A DNA stretch of 44,645 nt from Gemmatimonadota bacterium (GTDB taxonomy: Bacteria; JBHIER01; G020348925), in assembly GCA_020348925.1 (NCBI GenBank), contig CP070758.1, positions 2,480,974 to 2,525,618 on the forward strand, in the 5' to 3' direction. Made by a program: the position numbers and the translations under genes. Under the pieces are notes generated by a model. That model saw only the letters and a list, made by a program, of their open reading frames with translations, ran no database searches and was not told where the DNA came from. Within the stretch, counting starts at the first letter, position 1. The number at the start of each line of letters is the position of its first letter. Positions 33,050 to 42,459 of this stretch are shown here, piece by piece.

Positions 33050-33541
33050 TTTCTCATTTTTACTATCCCTAAGCTCAAATCGATAAGGAACGGATACGTA
33101 ACACGGCACGGCCTTGTCGCTGACCTTTCCCGGCTTAAACAAAATTTTAGTAGCAGCCTGCATGGCCGCCTCATCAAGTGGGCGATGGCGAGAAGACTCC
33201 ATAACGCGAACCTCCTTGACCCGGCCTTCTTCATCGACGAGAAGTCGAAGAATCGTCGTCCCCTGTATACCGGCCTTCTCCATCGACTCAGGATATTTGG
33301 GTTGTGGGTAATCGATGATCTGAGGCATCGTATCACATTCGAAGAATCCCTCGAATCCACTCTCAGTTTGAGTCTCATCGTTAAAAAGTTGACTCGCAAT
33401 TGCTTCTCCGCCCGGAAACTCTCTCGATGACAGAGTCTCACTGCCGAGCTTCATAATGTGAAAATAGATGAGGAGATTAAGACCTAAAACAAGAACCATT
33501 ATCCCGAGGATAACTGAAAGCAGTTTTTCGGACTTATTCAT
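33047..33541 (-). CDS. TonB C-terminal-domain protein with membrane anchor
   Basis: A 164-residue protein. Residues about 8-28 form a membrane anchor (LLSVILGIMVLVLGLNLLIYF). A linker follows, then a TonB C-terminal domain (about 75-160): PQPKYPESMEKAGIQGTTILRLLVDEEGRV, SSRHRPLDEAAMQAATKILFKPG, VSVPYRFEL. It may couple inner-membrane energy to an outer-membrane receptor or act as a sensor in the sigma system. The ATG at 33541 overlaps the end of the anti-sigma gene by eight bases, so it is co-translated. No ExbB/ExbD or TonB-dependent receptor is in the window, which favours a role linked to the sigma/anti-sigma pair. Confidence 0.85.
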   Translation of the reverse strand: MNKSEKLLSVILGIMVLVLGLNLLIYFHIMKLGSETLSSREFPGGEAIASQLFNDETQTESGFEGFFECDTMPQIIDYPQPKYPESMEKAGIQGTTILRLLVDEEGRVKEVRVMESSRHRPLDEAAMQAATKILFKPGKVSDKAVPCYVSVPYRFELRDSKNEK

Positions 33542-34124
33542 TTCCTGGCCCCCTTTTTTTGTTAAAGATGGATTGTACTTCAATTGCCGGTAACTGCGAA
33601 TAACACCCTGGTAAAAGATCTACTCTCGACGGTCTCTTCAACTCAACTAAGAACGCCCTCATATTCTTCAATCCGTACACGCTTGGCTCTAAGAGTTTAA
33701 GCGTTTCCTTTTCAAAAGTGCAACCGAGCGTAGGTGATACTAATTTGAAACATGGCGTTTCTGATGAGATGGACCGTTTCCAAGGCACACGTCCAAAGAA
33801 AGTCAAAAGAAGTAGAAAAACAACAGCTGCACAGGAGTATATCATTGCCCTTCTGACGAAAAGCGGTCCGATGAGCTGATTGTCAGATCGCAACGTCTGA
33901 ATCTCATTCCGTACCCTCGCCCACATCTCTTCGATCTTGATTTCAGCATTCTCATCCTGGGGAACAACCTTGTGAAGCAGCTTTACAGCTTCACTCTCTT
34001 CCGATTGAAAAGCTGAACACTGGGGGCAGTGCCGTAAATGCTTCACCACTCTTGTGGCTTGATTCGGCTTCAGTTCGTTCTTCAGGTAATCTTCCATGAG
34101 GAGTTGGGCTTTCGTGCACCTCAT
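33534..34124 (-). CDS. Membrane-anchored anti-sigma factor with zinc-finger head
   Basis: A 196-residue protein. The N-terminal head has C3 and the HLRHCPQC motif (H29, C33, C36), the zinc-binding anti-sigma fold that holds ECF sigma factors. One membrane span lies near residues 91-112 (AMIYSCAAVVFLLLLTFFG), and the outer part is about 85 residues with no known domain. It overlaps the sigma gene by four bases (ATGA) and the TonB-domain gene by eight, so the three form one translation-coupled unit. A signal outside the membrane would release the sigma factor. Confidence 0.88.
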   Translation of the reverse strand: MRCTKAQLLMEDYLKNELKPNQATRVVKHLRHCPQCSAFQSEESEAVKLLHKVVPQDENAEIKIEEMWARVRNEIQTLRSDNQLIGPLFVRRAMIYSCAAVVFLLLLTFFGRVPWKRSISSETPCFKLVSPTLGCTFEKETLKLLEPSVYGLKNMRAFLVELKRPSRVDLLPGCYSQLPAIEVQSIFNKKRGPGNE

Positions 34125-34657
34125 GCCTCATCCCCCTTTCGCAGTATTTCCCTCAATCTTTGCCTCGCCTGATACAGGAGTACACGAATCGTACCCTCCG
34201 TCGTCCCCATGATTTTTCCCGTTTCACGGCAGGAAAACCCTTCCGAATAGCGAAGTATACAAGCGGTTCTCAAACGCTCCGGTAAATTCTCTATCAGGGA
34301 TTTTACGATTTGAACCTCCTCATCTCTCCCGGCGGTTTTATCCGGAAAACTGTCAATCTCGACCTCTTCGTGAGATTCGATCTCACGTTTTCTTCTATCA
34401 TATCGATCCCTCGCCTCATTCGTTACGATTCTATAAATCCAGACATCGAATCGCTCCGGATATCTCAATGACGAAAGAGATCGATACGCCTTCAACATCG
34501 CCTCCTGAACAATATCCTCGGCGTCCTCCTGATTACCAATGAGTCGAAGGGCATAACTCGTCAGAGGTCGACAGTAGGCATAGAACAAATCTCTAAAGGC
34601 CGCAATATCTCCCTTCTGAGCCTCTCGCACCTTCTTTGTGCGCTCACTTCGTTCCAC
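34121..34657 (-). CDS. ECF RNA polymerase sigma factor
   Basis: A 178-residue ECF (group 4) sigma factor. Region 2 spans about residues 20-90 (FRDLFYAYCRPLTSYALRLI, EDAEDIVQEAMLKAYRSL, FDVWIYRIVTNEARDRYDRR); region 4 spans about 118-172 (LIENLPERLRTACILRYSEG, ETGKIMGTTEGTIRVLLYQ). The start codon is GTG, with AGGAA eight bases upstream. It sits before its anti-sigma factor, overlapping by four bases. A 9-bp inverted repeat at 34699-34730 lies in the upstream gap. Regulon unknown. Confidence 0.93.
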   Translation of the reverse strand: MERSERTKKVREAQKGDIAAFRDLFYAYCRPLTSYALRLIGNQEDAEDIVQEAMLKAYRSLSSLRYPERFDVWIYRIVTNEARDRYDRRKREIESHEEVEIDSFPDKTAGRDEEVQIVKSLIENLPERLRTACILRYSEGFSCRETGKIMGTTEGTIRVLLYQARQRLREILRKGDEA

Positions 34658-34698
34658 ATGTATTCCTATGTATATAGACGGTGATTATTCGTTAATTG

Positions 34699-34730
34699 TT
34701 AACAAGACCTTAGAAAGGAATTCTTGTTAA
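34699..34730. promoter_or_regulatory. Long inverted repeat upstream of the sigma factor gene
   Basis: TTAACAAGA and TCTTGTTAA form perfect 9-bp arms; inside them CCTT and AAGG extend the stem after a 3-base bulge, with an AGA loop. It may be an operator for the sigma operon or a leader hairpin. There is no T-run for a clear terminator of the upstream gene. Confidence 0.5.
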
Positions 34731-34783
34731 AAATGGGTTGTGCCTTTAAAGAGAAAACCAATAATACTATGAAATACAAGAAA

Positions 34784-35386
34784 TTACCGCAGTCTATATT
34801 TTCCTCTCGAATATCCCTCTGGAGTAAAAATGTAGATGGGCTTCTTCTTTCGTGAGAGGTACCGCCGTACCTGAATCGACTGTTCTCGATAGACCTGGCG
34901 CTCAGCGGAATCCCTCTCAAAAATGTAAGTCCACATTTTGGTTTGATCCGAAATGAATTTTTTGGAGACGAGTTTCGGCTTGTCAACGAGAGGGCACTTG
35001 TTTCCCAGACGATAGCTGTAGACCATCCCGAGGAACTTTCCCTCCAGATCGAGGTACGGTTCAAACGGGAAAATGCGGCAACTGACTGACCGGTATTTCC
35101 GGTCACACCCTTTATGGCCTAAACACTGCCCGAAGACCGTATTCTTATCCGTTTCTTCAATAATATTTTTCTCATGTTTTGTTTTCGGCTTGAAGCGCAC
35201 CCACAGATCCGTATGTTTCAACAGATAGGAGAATTCCCACTTGTACATGACCGGGATGAGCCATCCCGTATCGCAACAGTATGGAATTCCGCCGTTCTCA
35301 GGTGCACAGAGTTTTCCGCAGTCAAACCGTACAGGTGTTGATTCGTAATTTCGATAGATATATTCAAAATCTTTTTCTCTAAGCAT
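34784..35386 (-). CDS. YkgJ/CxxCxxCC-like cysteine-rich protein
   Basis: A 200-residue soluble protein with spaced cysteines resembling the YkgJ metal-chelating domain. It has DCGKLC with a later CCDTG, then CLGHKGCDRKYRSVSCRIFPFEP, close to the family's C-x-x-R-P-x-x-C-R-x-F-P block, and NKCPL. The C-terminus is basic (SRKKKPIYIF). Family members are thought to bind zinc or iron; no reaction is established. The start at 35386 (MLREKDFEYIY) has AGGG at proper distance; a longer in-frame start 13 residues upstream is less likely. It stands alone before the sigma operon. Confidence 0.75.
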   Translation of the reverse strand: MLREKDFEYIYRNYESTPVRFDCGKLCAPENGGIPYCCDTGWLIPVMYKWEFSYLLKHTDLWVRFKPKTKHEKNIIEETDKNTVFGQCLGHKGCDRKYRSVSCRIFPFEPYLDLEGKFLGMVYSYRLGNKCPLVDKPKLVSKKFISDQTKMWTYIFERDSAERQVYREQSIQVRRYLSRKKKPIYIFTPEGYSRGKYRLR

Positions 35387-35622
35387 GATCGGTTTCCCTG
35401 CAAAACAATTCAGATAAAAGTACACTACCGCCTCTGCGGCGATAGATCGTTGCGCTCCGGAATTCTAAGGTTGTACGTTGAATGAATCTACCAGTTCTCC
35501 CGCGGAGTAATGATTTATCATTTCTCCTTATTCAAAAAAAGTACGTCGAACGTTGAACTCGATATCCGATAGCAGGTTCAATTTGTCTCTCTTCTTTTCG
35601 GATTGCGTCAAAAAACCGTGCC

Positions 35623-36675
35623 TCAGCTCACAACGATTTTCCCAGCAGGATTCTCTGCCACCTCCCCGACAATTGCCGCATCCGCAACGCCGGCTTGATG
35701 CATACGCTCTAAGAGCCTTTTCGATCTCCCCTCCTCCACAGAGATCAGAAGTCCTCCCGAAGTCTGTGCATCGTAAAAGACGGACCGCAATTCCTCCGGG
35801 GCAGAAGATTCCCAGACAACACACTTCGAGTAAAACTCCCGATTTGACAGTGATCCTCCAGGAAGGACACCCTGCTGGGCTAGATCCACTGCTCCCGGAA
35901 AAACCGGAACCTTTGTTGCGGAGAGAAGGAATCCCGCCCGGCTATTTTGCACCATCTCGCTGGCGTGGCCCAGCAAGCCGAATCCAGTGATATCGGTACA
36001 GGCATGGACGCCAACATGAACCATCGCCTCAGCCGCCTTGTTGTTCAAAGCAGCCATTGATTGCGTCAGCCGATCCGCCAGCGAAGCTTCTACCACGCCC
36101 GCTTTGATGCCCGTCGTAACGATTCCGATCCCCACAGGTTTCGTCAGGATGAGAACATCGCCTGGCCGCGCACCAGCATTCGCAATTATCCGATCCGGAT
36201 GGACCGTTCCGGTGACGGCAAGCCCATACTTCATTTCCCGATCGTCCACAGTATGGCCGCCCATAAGAGCGACGCCGGCTTCTTTCATTTTTTCGATACC
36301 GCCCTTGAGCATCTGGGTCAAAACATCCAACTCCAAAATACCGACGGGAAAGCCCACAATATTCAGCGCAGTGATCGGTGTTCCACCCATGGCGTAGACA
36401 TCACTCAGGGAATTGGCCGCTGCAATTTGACCGAACACATACGGATCGTCCACCACGGGGGTGATAAAGTCCACTGTTTGGATTACGGCAACGTCATCCG
36501 TCAAACGATAAATCCCGGCATCGTCGATTGTCTCCGGTCCGATAATGAGACGCTCATTCTCAATTTTGGGCAACTGACGCACAACGTGCATCAGATCCTG
36601 AGGATTCAGTTTCGACGCTCACCCCGCGCAGCGGACCTGCTGGGTCAGGCGCTTCTCAATCTCACTTTTTGTCAT
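35623..36675 (-). CDS. selD: Selenophosphate synthase (selenide, water dikinase), itself a selenoprotein
   Basis: A 350-residue enzyme that makes selenophosphate from selenide and ATP, the selenium donor for Sec-tRNA. The reading frame passes through a UGA at 36619-36621, codon 19. The context is C-A-G-U-A-S-K-L; the family's catalytic Cys/Sec is three residues before the essential lysine, which fits U19 and K22. Upstream of the UGA the start is ATG at 36675 (MTKSEIEKRLTQQ) with GAGGT at proper distance. Later marks include RLTDDVAVIQTVDFITPVVDDPY, GGTPITALNIVGFP, LMGGHTVDDREMKYGL, TDITGFGLLGHA and DAQTSGGLL. A standard gene call would begin at 36591 and lose the catalytic N-terminus. Linked to selA and selB upstream. 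Confidence 0.93.
36595..36605 (-). promoter_or_regulatory. Possible SECIS hairpin in selD
   Basis: On the minus strand, ATCC-TCA-GGAT can form a short stem-loop about 13 bases after the UGA codon, in the distance range of bacterial SECIS elements. The stem is short and an alternative TCAG-GAT-CTGA fold overlaps it. Positional support only; a folding program should decide. Confidence 0.3.
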
Positions 36676-36770
36676 TGCTATTGACCTCATACCTTGTAGA
36701 ATTATTAATGCCTTAAAATCGAAATGTTGAAAAGTTACTAAGTAAAAAAGATCTTGCAATTTCATCCATA

Positions 36771-37145
36771 CTATTCAATTTTCTTTCTGAGATGTGATGC
36801 TAAGGATGCAATTCCTGCTGACAACTGTTTCACTTTTTCACGACGCTCCAAAGCTATATGTCTCGTTACATACTTTAAATCTTCCGCGGGATAGTACATA
36901 CTTCTAACTTCGCCGCAAGATCCTTTCGAAATGTCTAAAAACCTGGCAAATTCATTGTTCGAATTTCGTTCGAATCCCTCGGCAATATTGTTCATGATGG
37001 AGATACCTGCTTTTTGAATCTGGCTCTTAAATCCAAAATCCTGGCAACCGGTTCTACCTCTTCCAAAGTCTGCGTATATGTCCTTAACAAGTATCCTGGC
37101 TTGTTGCCATATCCATAAATCCTCAAACGTTTTCACCTTTTCCAT
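36771..37145 (-). CDS. Four-helix-bundle protein (23S rRNA intervening-sequence-type)
   Basis: A 124-residue protein of the four-helix-bundle family first seen in 23S rRNA intervening sequences. It has FEDLWIWQQARILVKDIY, GFKSQIQKAGISIMNNIAEGFERNSNNEFARFLDIS and GSCGEVRSMYYPAEDL. The IAEGFER and GSxxExR blocks are typical of the family. Homologues are scattered through many genomes as standalone genes, and their role is unknown. GGTGGGG lies before the ATG. It splits the selenium operon, between selB and selD, and is preceded by a purine-rich degenerate repeat. This suggests insertion of a mobile unit. Confidence 0.92.
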   Translation of the reverse strand: MEKVKTFEDLWIWQQARILVKDIYADFGRGRTGCQDFGFKSQIQKAGISIMNNIAEGFERNSNNEFARFLDISKGSCGEVRSMYYPAEDLKYVTRHIALERREKVKQLSAGIASLASHLRKKIE

Positions 37146-37164
37146 TTTATCCCCACCTACCTTT

Positions 37165-37262
37165 TCTTGAAAATTTTCCCACTCTTCCTCTTTTTGACTT
37201 TTCTACTCTTTAACTCATCCTCCTTTTGTACTTTTCCACTTGTCAACTTTGTAACTTTGCAG
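37165..37262 (-). repeat. Purine-rich degenerate short tandem repeat upstream of the four-helix-bundle gene
   Basis: On the minus strand a run of variants of AAAGT-type units (AAAGTTAC, AAAGTTGAC, AAGTGG, AAAAGTAC, AAAGAGTAG, AAAAGTC, AAGAGTGG), each about 7-10 bases, fills the gap between selB and the four-helix-bundle gene. Copies are imperfect. Possibly part of the mobile unit. Confidence 0.5.
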
Positions 37263-39188
37263 TTATACTATCCTCGCCTCCTCGTCCAACAAGACCCTCT
37301 CGTCTTCAACCCGCCGTGTCAGTCTGATTCTGTCAAAATACTCAAGAATAGCCAGCGAATATTTTCTGCTCGTATGAAACCGATCCCGAAACTGGGCAAC
37401 GGTAATACTCTCTTGTTGTTGAATGGATTTTTTCACAAAATCCATCGCCTCTTCCAGGGCCTTGCGGTGAAAAATGACATTCCCCGTGGTTCGAATCAGA
37501 GTTCCCTCTTCCACGAGAAGGTTGAGCATCCCTTTCAGCTCAGGCCTCGGGCCGAGTTTTTTCTCGATCTCATCAAACGCCGGTGGCTCGAAAAATTTGT
37601 CGAGATGAATCTTCTCAAGTTTATCCTTTACATGCTGTTGCTCGGACGTCAGGAACGTCTCTCTGCCTATGGGAAAAACTTTTCCCTCCTGAACAACAAA
37701 CTCCTTTTGGGTTTCCAACTCCTTCACGAGTTGATCGAAGAGAAAAGGATCACCACCCAGGCGGAGCCTGGAGCGTACCTCTTCCTTGGGCATGCCCTTC
37801 TTATAAGGATTGATTTCGAAATACTCCTTCACAACAGATGTAAACTCATTCAGGAATTGATTGAAGCTCTCAACTCCAATTAAAATTTCCCTTTTTTCCT
37901 TTACCAGTCTCTTGATCTGATCTCCCTCCTCGAGTTTTTTTATCACTTCCCGAAGTTGCTCTCCATCCACATTGAGATAACGTTTCAGGTCATCGACAGG
38001 AAAAGGTTTCTTCTGTCGTTGGAGCAAACGATGTACGATATTTTCAAGCCGGCCGGTCTCCATGATCTCGAGGAATGATACAACCTCTTTTGCTTCTTTG
38101 CGTCTGAACCTTTGGGGCCTGATGTCAATTACCTGCCCCCCTCCTATTGTTCCCAGTGGAAGGGGCTTACGAAGAATGAATTGATCGCTCTTTAAGGCAA
38201 CGACGGGCTCTTCCAGTTTTATTCGTGCCATTGCCGAGTCGCCGGGTTGTACTTCCTTCCGATCAAAAAGGATCACTTGAGCCGGAACCTGAGTCGTACC
38301 CAGGTGAAACTGAACATGAGTGCGGTCCTCCAGGGATCGTTTTGTACTTTCCAAAAGGACCAGTCTGGTATCCAGTATCTCCGTTCGCTCGAAAACATCG
38401 GGTGTTGCTAAAACATTACCCCGCCGCAATTGCGATTTCTCCAAGTCCGGCAAGTTGAGGGCCGTGCGCTGACCTGCGTAAGCATGTTCCACCTTTTGGT
38501 TATGGACTTGAACGCCCCGGACACGAGTACTGTATTTCGAAGGGAGTACTTCCAACGTCTCACCAACACCAACCGAACCTGAGAAAACAGTCCCGGTAAC
38601 AACGGTCCCAAAACCCTTCATTGTAAATACCCGATCGATGGGCAGCCTGAAAGAACCTCGCTCACTCTTGGCCTCAATATCCTGAACGGCCGCCTCGATG
38701 GCCGTCTTCAGCTTCTCGATCCCATCACCTGTGGTCGAAGACACCCTCAAAATCGGAACCCCCTCGAGGAAAGTCCCAGCGACCGTCTCCTTGATGTCCT
38801 CTTCGACGAATTCGATCTGTTCCTCATCGGTCAGATCGGTCTTCGTAATAACGGCCAACCCCTTCTCCACCTGAAGGAGTCGCAGAATATCGAGATGCTC
38901 TCTCGTTTGGGGCATAACACCCTCGTCCGCAGCCACGACCAACAGAACGAGATCCATGCCCACGGCACCGGCCAACATATTTTTGACAAACCGCTCGTGC
39001 CCGGGGACGTCGACAATCCCCGCCCGCTGACCGCCAGGCAGATCGAAATAGGCGAAACCGAGATCAATGGACAGGCCCCGCTCCTTCTCCTCCTTCAGGC
39101 GGTCCGTCTCGATTCCGGTTAAGGCCAGAATGAGGGCCGTCTTGCCGTGGTCGATGTGGCCGGCCGTCCCGATGATGATGTGTCTCAT
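37263..39188 (-). CDS. selB: Selenocysteine-specific elongation factor
   Basis: A 641-residue translation GTPase that carries Sec-tRNA to the ribosome at UGA codons. The GTP-binding motifs are AGHIDHGKT (G1), DVPGHERF (G3) and TKTD (G4). EF-Tu-like domains 2 and 3 follow ([17 protein letters not shown]). Then comes the C-terminal region of winged helices that binds the SECIS hairpin, ending [16 protein letters not shown]. It starts three bases after the selA stop with no strong ribosome-binding site of its own, so it is probably coupled to selA. Length is normal for the family. Confidence 0.97.
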   Translation of the reverse strand: MRHIIIGTAGHIDHGKTALILALTGIETDRLKEEKERGLSIDLGFAYFDLPGGQRAGIVDVPGHERFVKNMLAGAVGMDLVLLVVAADEGVMPQTREHLDILRLLQVEKGLAVITKTDLTDEEQIEFVEEDIKETVAGTFLEGVPILRVSSTTGDGIEKLKTAIEAAVQDIEAKSERGSFRLPIDRVFTMKGFGTVVTGTVFSGSVGVGETLEVLPSKYSTRVRGVQVHNQKVEHAYAGQRTALNLPDLEKSQLRRGNVLATPDVFERTEILDTRLVLLESTKRSLEDRTHVQFHLGTTQVPAQVILFDRKEVQPGDSAMARIKLEEPVVALKSDQFILRKPLPLGTIGGGQVIDIRPQRFRRKEAKEVVSFLEIMETGRLENIVHRLLQRQKKPFPVDDLKRYLNVDGEQLREVIKKLEEGDQIKRLVKEKREILIGVESFNQFLNEFTSVVKEYFEINPYKKGMPKEEVRSRLRLGGDPFLFDQLVKELETQKEFVVQEGKVFPIGRETFLTSEQQHVKDKLEKIHLDKFFEPPAFDEIEKKLGPRPELKGMLNLLVEEGTLIRTTGNVIFHRKALEEAMDFVKKSIQQQESITVAQFRDRFHTSRKYSLAILEYFDRIRLTRRVEDERVLLDEEARIV

Positions 39189-39191
39189 ATC

Positions 39192-40607
39192 TTAATCGTA
39201 ATTGAGATTCAGAAGAGCTTCCCGAACCTCATCCTCTTCATGCTTCCGAATCGTTCTGACATCAAGGAAAATCGTATCCTGTTGGATTCTTCCGAGTATT
39301 GGCAGGGGGCAGTCCCGAAGTCGCGCCGCCAGTTCATCGGGCGAGATGTGAACAGGCTTCAACGCGATCAGTTTCGTGGGCAGGCTCTCCATTGGCAGGG
39401 AGCCCCCGCCCACCCGGGACAGGCCGCTCTCGATTGAAATTTCGACCCTGTCCCTGAGCTTCGCTGAGAGACCCTTCACAATTTTCGAAGCTGCCTCTTC
39501 GATCTCCTCGATGGTTCTGGTCAAAAGCCACACGATTGGGAGCTTAGTCGACAGGTCCGGCTCGGTCAGATAGATCTGAAGTGTCGCTTCAAGAGCAGCC
39601 ATCGTACATTTATCGATTCGCAAAGCCCGCTTCAAGGGATTCCCCTTGATCTTCTCGAGACAGTCCTTTTTCCCGACAATAATGCCCGCCTGAGGACCGC
39701 CGAGCAACTTATCCCCGCTGAACGTGATGAGATCAACGCCATGCCCCACAGATTCCTGGACCATCGGCTCCTTTTCCAGCCCATACTCGGAGAGATCAAC
39801 GAGGGCGCCACTTCCAAGATCGTAGACGACAGGGAGACCGTGCCGGGCGCCAAGCTCCACGAGATCTTCGATCGGGACATCGGTCGTAAAGCCCACGACG
39901 ATGAAGTTGCTGGGATGACAGCACAACAGAGCCCCGGTATTCTTTGTCATCGCCTTTTCGTAATCCGCCAGGTAGGTGCGATTCGTTGTCCCCACCTCCA
40001 CCAACCTCGCCCCACTCTTCGTCACGACGTCCGGCAGACGGAAGGACCCGCCGATCTCCACAAGTTGCCCTCTGGATATGATAACGTCTTTCCCCTCGGC
40101 CATCGTATTCAGGCAGAGCATCACGGCCGCGGCGTTGTTGTTGACGACCGTCGCCGCTTCCGCTCCGGTGATCCGACACAGGAGCTCCTCAACGTGGACA
40201 TCGCGATGGCCGCGCTTCCCGTTGTCCAATTCCAGTTCGAGATTGCATGGCGCTTCAGCCACCCGCATCATGGCCTCAATCGCGTCATCGGCCAAGAGAG
40301 ACCGGCCGATGTTGGTATGGAGGAGAATACCGGTGGCGTTGATCAAGCGCCTCAGACTCGGCTCACGTTTCCTTCGAATGAGCTCTTCAACACTGCGAAG
40401 AATTCCCTCAGGTGATAAATCAAGAGTATCACCTTTTTCGCCTCCCCTTCTCAGTGTCTCCCGAATTCCCTCAAGACGTTCGCGAATGGTGTTCGTGACA
40501 AAGGTTCGAGCGTACTTTTCGAGCAGACTTTTTGCATCCGGATGCTCGAGAAGGGAATCGACGGCCGGGATCTGAGAGAAGAGCGATGTATCTTTTTTGC
40601 GTTCCAT
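39192..40607 (-). CDS. selA: L-seryl-tRNA(Sec) selenium transferase
   Basis: A 471-residue PLP enzyme that converts Ser-tRNA(Sec) to Sec-tRNA(Sec). It has [15 protein letters not shown] near the start, as in E. coli SelA, then [40 protein letters not shown], and PLP lysine K300 in [20 protein letters not shown]. The start at 40607 (MERKKDTS) aligns with known SelA; a GTG 51 bases upstream is in frame but adds unneeded residues. A candidate promoter lies at 40677-40705. It is the first gene of selA-selB-(four-helix)-selD. The selC tRNA gene was not found in the window. Confidence 0.97.
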   Translation of the reverse strand: MERKKDTSLFSQIPAVDSLLEHPDAKSLLEKYARTFVTNTIRERLEGIRETLRRGGEKGDTLDLSPEGILRSVEELIRRKREPSLRRLINATGILLHTNIGRSLLADDAIEAMMRVAEAPCNLELELDNGKRGHRDVHVEELLCRITGAEAATVVNNNAAAVMLCLNTMAEGKDVIISRGQLVEIGGSFRLPDVVTKSGARLVEVGTTNRTYLADYEKAMTKNTGALLCCHPSNFIVVGFTTDVPIEDLVELGARHGLPVVYDLGSGALVDLSEYGLEKEPMVQESVGHGVDLITFSGDKLLGGPQAGIIVGKKDCLEKIKGNPLKRALRIDKCTMAALEATLQIYLTEPDLSTKLPIVWLLTRTIEEIEEAASKIVKGLSAKLRDRVEISIESGLSRVGGGSLPMESLPTKLIALKPVHISPDELAARLRDCPLPILGRIQQDTIFLDVRTIRKHEEDEVREALLNLNYD

Positions 40608-40676
40608 TGAATGCTCATTTCTTTGGACTTTGAAATCCGCAATTTCCAACCTATACACTTAGGCCCAAGGCTTGTT

Positions 40677-40705
40677 AATATAGCCCTGATGGTTATATAC
40701 AGCAA
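40677..40705 (-). promoter_or_regulatory. Candidate promoter of the selenium operon
   Basis: On the minus strand TTGCTG (-35), a 17-base spacer and TATATT (-10), placing transcription start near 40670 and giving a leader of about 60 bases to the selA start. No gene lies in the gap 40608-40835. Confidence 0.45.
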
Positions 40706-40835
40706 TAGTTTTTTAATATATGCGCAGCTGGTAAGCCTGGCATTTTGGCTTGGGTTGATCAAGGATCAGTTAAAAAGAAATTCTGACGTTGAAAGCAAAT
40801 CACTCTTCTATTCAGTGGTATTTAGTATCGATCAA

Positions 40836-42038
40836 TTACTTCCTCCCAAATCTCGTCAAGGTTCGCTCGTACGGCTCGAAGAGCATGTCGTACATATCCA
40901 TGGCGTACCGGTCCGTCATGCCTGCTATGTAATCACACACGATCCGATAAATATTTTCTGTCTTTGATCTCTCCTGCAACTCTTCGGGAAGAAGCTCCGC
41001 ATGCTCCGCAAACGTATTAAACAGTTCCCGTAAAATCTTTCTGGCCTTGTGCAACATCATCAATACAACCGAGTGGCTGAAGACCGTTTTCTTGATATAC
41101 TCGGAGAGTCTGTTCAAATCCGCATACGTATTCTCCGAAAAAGCTACGACCGGTGTCGATAAACTGCGAACCTTCGCCGGCGAATCGATGCCATACTTGT
41201 CGATATTCTCCGGCGCCTGGACCAACACATCCTTGGACAGACCCTCGATCAGATTTCTCACCGCCCTTCTATATCGCAACCTCGAACTTTCAGTTTTCTG
41301 GAGCTTTCGATTCGCTCTCAAATCCTGACCGGCTGCCTCGTAGGCTTGACGCCATAATTGCGAGTCGCTCTCTTTTTCCAAACCTTCCTCAGTAATGAAG
41401 CCCAGGGTCAGGGCGTCATCCAAGTCATGGGTCGAATAGGCGATCTCATCGGCGACATTGACGATCTGGGTCTCGATACCGGGCTGGCTTTCAGGGAATT
41501 CGTCCAATCTCAGGGCTTCATCGTATCGCGTCTCGTGCCGGGCCAGGCCCTCTCTCGTTTCCCAGGAGAGGTTTAACCCGGGGAAATCCGGATACCGGAG
41601 TTCCGTCGCATCGACGATTCTCAGGCTTTGCAGATTGTGGTCGAAGCCGCCCTTATCCTTCATGAGCGTCTGTAGCTCCTCTTCACCGGCGTGACCGAAG
41701 GGCGGATGGCCGATGTCGTGAGCCAGGGCGATGGCCTCCACCAGATCCTCATTCGCACCCAGACTCCTCGCCAGAATACGGGAGATCTGCATCACCTCCA
41801 GCGTGTGGGTCAGGCGGGTCCGATAGAAATCGGCCTCATGAATGACGAAGACCTGAGTCTTGTACTGCAAAGCCCGAAAAGCCGCCGAATGGATAATGCG
41901 ATCCCGGTCCCGCTGAAAACTGACACGATATTCGTGTGGAGGTTCCTCATGTTTCCTCCCTCTGCTCTCCCTGCTCTTTGTGGCGTAGGGAGCCAGCCGC
42001 CTCTCCTCTTCCTCCTCAATTCTATTTCTGACGCTCAT
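40836..42038 (-). CDS. dGTP triphosphohydrolase-like HD-domain protein
   Basis: A 400-residue HD-superfamily phosphohydrolase of the dGTPase group, which cleaves dNTPs to deoxynucleoside and triphosphate and so helps to control dNTP pools. Metal-binding residues are H78 (RTRLTHTLEV), H107-D108 (ALAHDIGHPPFGHAGEE) and the aspartate in VADEIAYSTHDLDDAL. The early block YRVSFQRDRDRIIHSAAFRALQYKTQVF is typical of the family. The start at 42038 (MSVRNR) is preferred because GAGGAG lies just before it; an ATG 21 bases upstream is also in frame without a ribosome-binding site. Confidence 0.93.
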   Translation of the reverse strand: MSVRNRIEEEEERRLAPYATKSRESRGRKHEEPPHEYRVSFQRDRDRIIHSAAFRALQYKTQVFVIHEADFYRTRLTHTLEVMQISRILARSLGANEDLVEAIALAHDIGHPPFGHAGEEELQTLMKDKGGFDHNLQSLRIVDATELRYPDFPGLNLSWETREGLARHETRYDEALRLDEFPESQPGIETQIVNVADEIAYSTHDLDDALTLGFITEEGLEKESDSQLWRQAYEAAGQDLRANRKLQKTESSRLRYRRAVRNLIEGLSKDVLVQAPENIDKYGIDSPAKVRSLSTPVVAFSENTYADLNRLSEYIKKTVFSHSVVLMMLHKARKILRELFNTFAEHAELLPEELQERSKTENIYRIVCDYIAGMTDRYAMDMYDMLFEPYERTLTRFGRK

Positions 42039-42152
42039 TTTCTCCTCTTCGCATTTCATCGAGCCGATACAACAGGTGCTCTCGGTAAAAAAGGATCATC
42101 GGTCTAACGTCTGAAATTGTTTTTGTGGCCCCATAAAGATAATGCTCGCGAT

Positions 42153-42371
42153 TTATCGAAAGATCGTCCACATCACAATCAGCCGATCCGACAATGCCCC
42201 ACAGCGGATCATTGTGGGTGAAGATGTGCTCTCCCCGCCTCTACGTAAATACTCGTCAACAGCTTCACACACACTTTCGGACAATGTCATTTTTGTTTCC
42301 CGGCCCTTATGTTTCAGGAAATGATGCTGCCATCTACTCACGTATATCCCAATTCTCACGAGATCGTTCAC
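42153..42371 (-). CDS. Doubtful small ORF (72 codons) between dGTPase-like and amidase genes
   Basis: A GTG-initiated frame beginning MNDLVRIGIYVSRWQHH (GTG read as Met), with AAGGG-type bases close before it and the promoter match at 42403-42431 just upstream. The middle, MTLSESVCEAVDEYLRRGG, looks mildly protein-like (a DNA-binding ribbon or antitoxin cannot be excluded). No family is recognised. The 400-bp gap 42060-42459 otherwise holds nothing I can name. Likely chance, kept because of the promoter context. Confidence 0.25.
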   Translation of the reverse strand: MNDLVRIGIYVSRWQHHFLKHKGRETKMTLSESVCEAVDEYLRRGGESTSSPTMIRCGALSDRLIVMWTIFR

Positions 42372-42402
42372 CCTTCGATCTTTCCTTGTGTTTGACCTCC
42401 AC

Positions 42403-42431
42403 ACATTACATGATTTACGCCGCCATGTCAA
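42403..42431 (-). promoter_or_regulatory. Candidate promoter in the gap before the dGTPase-like gene
   Basis: Minus strand: perfect TTGACA (-35), 17-base spacer, TAATGT (-10). It would transcribe towards the dGTPase-like gene, with a leader of about 360 bases or the small doubtful ORF in between. Confidence 0.5.
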
Positions 42432-42459
42432 GTGCTTTTTTGGGTATATTTTGAGAAAA

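Noticed and set aside
36591-36591. ATG at 36591 as the selD start
   Set aside because: It would remove the catalytic Sec/Cys and the nearby lysine; an upstream ATG with a good ribosome-binding site reads through a UGA in the exact catalytic position.
39741-40415. A 224-codon open frame antisense to selA
   Set aside because: SelA motifs and its PLP lysine are clear on the minus strand; the antisense frame shows no protein-like pattern.
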